From assembly GCF_023336905.1 (NCBI RefSeq), contig NZ_JAMBLS010000006.1:1-64000 (forward strand): a stretch of 64,000 nt of DNA, written 5' to 3'. The translations under genes were made by a program, and so were the position numbers. The notes beneath the pieces are model-generated. The model was given only the letters and a program-made list of their open reading frames with translations. It had not been told where the DNA came from and did not search any database. Of this stretch, positions 61,734 to 64,000 are shown one piece after another. Source of the stretch: Bacteroides sp. ET71 (GTDB lineage Bacteria; Bacteroidota; Bacteroidia; Bacteroidales; Bacteroidaceae). The stretch's first letter is position 1. Every line of letters starts with the position of its first letter.

Positions 61734-62062
61734 CAACGTGTCGAAATAAAATAAATGATAATGCCAATCAACAGCAAAGCGACAGGAAGCAGATAAGCAG
61801 ACATGGTCCCCAGCAAAGCCGTAATCAACCCGAAGTTCAGAACCACCCACAAGCCTATCAACACTAGTCCAACCGATTTGTCATGCTTCAGCAACAGGAA
61901 AATAAGCGCCGTGTAGAGCAAAAAATTATCCTTGTTCATCACCCAGGAAAGTCCCAAGCGGCCGAAACCCACCAAACGGTCTACCAAATAGAGTATGCCG
62001 AATACGATAAGCGTCACAGCCACAGCCTTATACGTATCACTATTATTATGAGCCTTAGCCAT
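61733..62062 (-). CDS. Small multi-pass membrane protein
   Basis: 109 residues from the ATG at 62062. There are about four hydrophobic segments (A-V-T-L-I-V-F-G-I-L-Y-L-V, L-L-Y-T-A-L-I-F-L-L-L, V-G-L-V-L-I-G-L-W-V-V-L, L-L-P-V-A-L-L-L-I-G-I-I-I-Y-F). Not recognised. Its stop overlaps the next start, suggesting a joint operon with the DUF2520 and kdsC genes. Confidence 0.65.
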   Translation of the reverse strand: MAKAHNNSDTYKAVAVTLIVFGILYLVDRLVGFGRLGLSWVMNKDNFLLYTALIFLLLKHDKSVGLVLIGLWVVLNFGLITALLGTMSAYLLPVALLLIGIIIYFISTR

Positions 62063-62225
62063 GCCGACCTCCTCTCTCTGCAAAAGCCACACAGACTTGC
62101 ATCCGTGTACAACACAAACAAACCATATAAATCAATTCTGATAATACGGGCACAAAGATACAGAAAAATAACATATCCCGCGACAAGATTCCCGCTTCGG
62201 ATACGAGAAGTTACAGGATTATTCA

Positions 62226-62233
62226 TAAATTTG
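62226..62233 (+). promoter_or_regulatory. -7 box immediately before the GNAT gene
   Basis: TAAATTTG fits TAnnTTTG and its predicted transcription start (about seven bases downstream) falls at or next to the ATG at 62240. No -33 TTTG at normal spacing. This would give a leaderless or near-leaderless mRNA. Confidence 0.4.
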
Positions 62234-62239
62234 CAACCG

Positions 62240-63223
62240 ATGCCTTTAGAATTAACCACATACCGCCATTCCAACGACCTGCCCCCACTACCGGGCACAG
62301 ACACGTTCCATTCGGCCGAGCTCTTCCGTACCTACGAAGCCACGCCCGGCTACCGTCCCCTGCTCGTTGTAGCGTGGGAAGATGGGCATCCCCTGGGCAA
62401 AATGCTGGGAGTTATCCGGCGAAGTGTCCGCCTCACTCCTCCGGCTTTCATCCACCGATGCGAAATCTACGGCACAGGCGAATACTTCGTCCCCCCTTCC
62501 CGGCAACCGGCCCTATTCGCCGTCCTTCTCCAACAACTCACTCGCGAAGCACTCAAGCACAGCTTTCTCATCGAATTCCGCAACCTCGAAGACCCCAAGT
62601 TCGGATACCTTCCTTTCAAACAAAACGGCTACTTCCCTGTCAATTGGCTGCGCGTCCGCAACTCCCTTCACGAAGAACGCTCCATCGAATCACGCTTCAG
62701 CCCGTCACGCTTGAGACAGATACGCAAAGGCCTGCAAAACGGAGCCGAAGTACGCGAAGCCTGCTCTCCAGAAGAAACAGAATCTTTTGCCCGGATGCTC
62801 CACCATGTCTATTCTTTCAAAATCAGACGACATTTCCCCAGTCTACGTTTCTTCCGTGAATTAGAACGGCAATTCATGGAACGGCAACAAAGCCGTATCT
62901 TTGTCGTCACCTACCGGGGACGCATCATCGGCGGCAGCGCCTGCATATACTCGGGCACCACAGCCTATCTGTGGTTTTCAGGCGGGATGCGTAAGACCTA
63001 TGCCCTCCAGTATCCCGGCATACTGGCCGTCTGGGCTGCCCTGCGCGATGCCAGGCAACGCGGTTATCGCCACCTGGAATACATGGATGTCGGACTTCCT
63101 TTCCGACGTCACGGATATCGGGATTTTGTACTTCGATTCGGAGGCAAGCAAATCAGTACACGACGCTGGTTCCGCTTCCGTTGGGAATGGCTCAACCGAC
63201 TGCTCTCGAAGTTCTACGAATAA
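62240..63223 (+). CDS. GNAT/FemAB-like acyltransferase
   Basis: 327 residues from the ATG at 62240; any upstream frame would run over the divergent membrane gene. The C-terminal half (about 180-327) is GNAT-like: S-R-I-F-V-V-T-Y-R-G-R-I-I-G-G-S-A-C-I-Y, A-Y-L-W-F-S-G-G, Y-P-G-I-L-A-V-W-A-A-L-R-D-A-R-Q-R-G-Y. The N-terminal half (about 30-150) is a second, weaker GNAT-like domain, as in FemABX-type proteins. Substrate unknown. Confidence 0.78.
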   Translation: MPLELTTYRHSNDLPPLPGTDTFHSAELFRTYEATPGYRPLLVVAWEDGHPLGKMLGVIRRSVRLTPPAFIHRCEIYGTGEYFVPPSRQPALFAVLLQQLTREALKHSFLIEFRNLEDPKFGYLPFKQNGYFPVNWLRVRNSLHEERSIESRFSPSRLRQIRKGLQNGAEVREACSPEETESFARMLHHVYSFKIRRHFPSLRFFRELERQFMERQQSRIFVVTYRGRIIGGSACIYSGTTAYLWFSGGMRKTYALQYPGILAVWAALRDARQRGYRHLEYMDVGLPFRRHGYRDFVLRFGGKQISTRRWFRFRWEWLNRLLSKFYE

Positions 63224-63334
63224 ACAAGACCTGTTTTCCCCTCCTTTTTCCTCCTTTTCCCCGCGAAGGAAGGTACAGAATGTTGCACAGGAAAGCATAA
63301 TTTGTCTTTTTTAATGAAAAAAATTTGCCTTCCG

Positions 63335-63365
63335 TTTGCAGTATGAGATTCTTCCACTACCTTTG
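63335..63365 (+). promoter_or_regulatory. Consensus promoter of the DUF3575 gene
   Basis: TTTG (63335-63338) and TACCTTTG (63358-63365) are separated by exactly 19 bases, an ideal Bacteroides promoter. It rules out translation from an upstream in-frame ATG at 63342 and supports the start at 63415. Confidence 0.8.
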
Positions 63366-63414
63366 CAGCCCAGCAAACAACACCTTCAACGGTTTAAGAA
63401 AATACATTCTCTAT

Positions 63415-64000
63415 ATGGTCACATACAAAGAAAAAACATCTATTGGTGCCTTCTTATCCCTACTGCTATTGGCACTTATACCGGCCTCTTCGCCGAAAGC
63501 ACAAGAGATAGCCGTGAAGACCAACGCAGTGTATGACGCCACCGCCACCATCAATGCCGGTGTCGAAGTCGCCGTAGCACCCCGTTGGACGCTCGATGTC
63601 TCCGGCAACTTCAACGGTTGGAACCAGTCGCACCAACGCCGCTGGAAGCACTGGCTGGTGCAGCCGGAAGCGCGCTATTGGTTCTGCGACCCCTTCGCCG
63701 GGCATTTCGTCGGGATGCACCTCCACGGCGGACAGTACAACGTGGGCGGGCTGGACAACAACATTTCCTTCCTGGGGACGGACTTCTCCGGATTGAGCGA
63801 CTACCGCTACCAAGGCTGGTTCATCGGCGCGGGCGTGGCCTATGGTTACAGCGTCATCCTGGGCCGGCACTGGAACCTGGAGTTCGAAATAGGCATCGGC
63901 TATGCCTACACCCGCTACGACCAATTCAACTGCGTGGGCTGCGGCCGCAAAATCAAGGAAAACCAGAACCACCACTACTTCGGCCCGACCAAAGCTGCGG
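63415..64000 (+). CDS. DUF3575-type outer-membrane protein (cut by window edge)
   Basis: At least 195 residues, no stop before the window end. A hydrophobic signal (about residues 10-30: G-A-F-L-S-L-L-L-L-A-L-I-P-A-S-S-P-K-A-Q) precedes a beta-rich region: K-T-N-A-V-Y-D-A-T-A-T-I-N-A-G-V-E-V, P-E-A-R-Y-W-F-C-D-P-F-A-G-H-F-V-G, F-I-G-A-G-V-A-Y-G-Y. These are typical of DUF3575 beta-barrel proteins linked to Mfa2-like or capsule loci in Bacteroidales. Role not established; downstream genes lie outside the window. Confidence 0.8.
   Translation, partial: MVTYKEKTSIGAFLSLLLLALIPASSPKAQEIAVKTNAVYDATATINAGVEVAVAPRWTLDVSGNFNGWNQSHQRRWKHWLVQPEARYWFCDPFAGHFVGMHLHGGQYNVGGLDNNISFLGTDFSGLSDYRYQGWFIGAGVAYGYSVILGRHWNLEFEIGIGYAYTRYDQFNCVGCGRKIKENQNHHYFGPTKAA

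Noticed and set aside
61883-62239. A longer N-terminus for the GNAT protein
   Set aside because: The extension is antisense to the small membrane gene and contains no GNAT-like sequence; the ATG at 62240 follows a -7 box.

Overview
The window reads as the chromosome of a gut Bacteroidales, most likely Bacteroides or Phocaeicola. The evidence is a SusC/SusD polysaccharide utilization locus run by a hybrid two-component system, an Rnf pump in the order B-C-D-G-E-A, fimbrillin/FISUMP and HU-like gene families, weak Shine-Dalgarno signals, and many promoters with the Bacteroides -7 box TAnnTTTG. No rRNA, tRNA or CRISPR was found.

Layout. 1-841 is a decayed mobile-element edge: the 3' end of an IS256-type transposase abuts a twice-frameshifted integrase fragment. 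842-1651 is AT-rich spacer. 1652-8586 (minus) holds galE and rnfA-E-G-D-C-B preceded by an RseC-like gene. 8735-11704 is an AsmA-type protein. 11830-13011 is an iron alcohol dehydrogenase, convergent with a fructan locus on the minus strand (13150-30010). Its transcription order is SusC, SusD, DUF4960 lipoprotein, surface GH32, HU-like gene, periplasmic GH32, sugar permease, fructokinase and hybrid sensor. Its gene set resembles the levan locus of B. thetaiotaomicron, but here an HU-like gene with its own promoter and two palindromic repeat arrays sit inside it.

30311-34159 carries a toxin-antitoxin pair, a secreted C1 peptidase and a fimbrillin/FISUMP lipoprotein. 34293-38026 is an etfB-etfA-acyl-CoA dehydrogenase operon. 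38336-41079 is a redox operon of two aldo/keto reductases around a flavodoxin-ferredoxin protein, followed by an HxlR regulator and a TIGR04076 gene.

42194-51100 is the most unusual stretch. Three direct copies of one repeat (about 42194, 46726 and 50922) delimit two gene modules. The first has an AraC regulator (plus a broken AraC relic), two tandem sirtuin-like genes whose catalytic His is replaced by Gln and by Glu, an MBL-fold hydrolase and a cupin. The second has a MocR regulator, a class III aminotransferase, a PNPOx/Nim-like flavoprotein and a ThiD/PdxK-like kinase, which suggests vitamin B6 chemistry. Directly after the third copy comes a second HU-like gene with the same C-terminal tail as the one in the fructan locus.

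51870-64000 returns to core functions: pheS, an MFS transporter, nth, pgk, a porin, a TPR protein, maf, a kdsC-like phosphatase, a DUF2520 protein, a small membrane protein, a GNAT protein and a DUF3575 protein cut by the window edge.

The genes suggest an anaerobic life based on fructan breakdown, with the Rnf pump and an ETF/acyl-CoA dehydrogenase handling electrons, and accessory islands for redox or electrophile stress. All functions are inferred from motifs and context read by eye; no database search was run.
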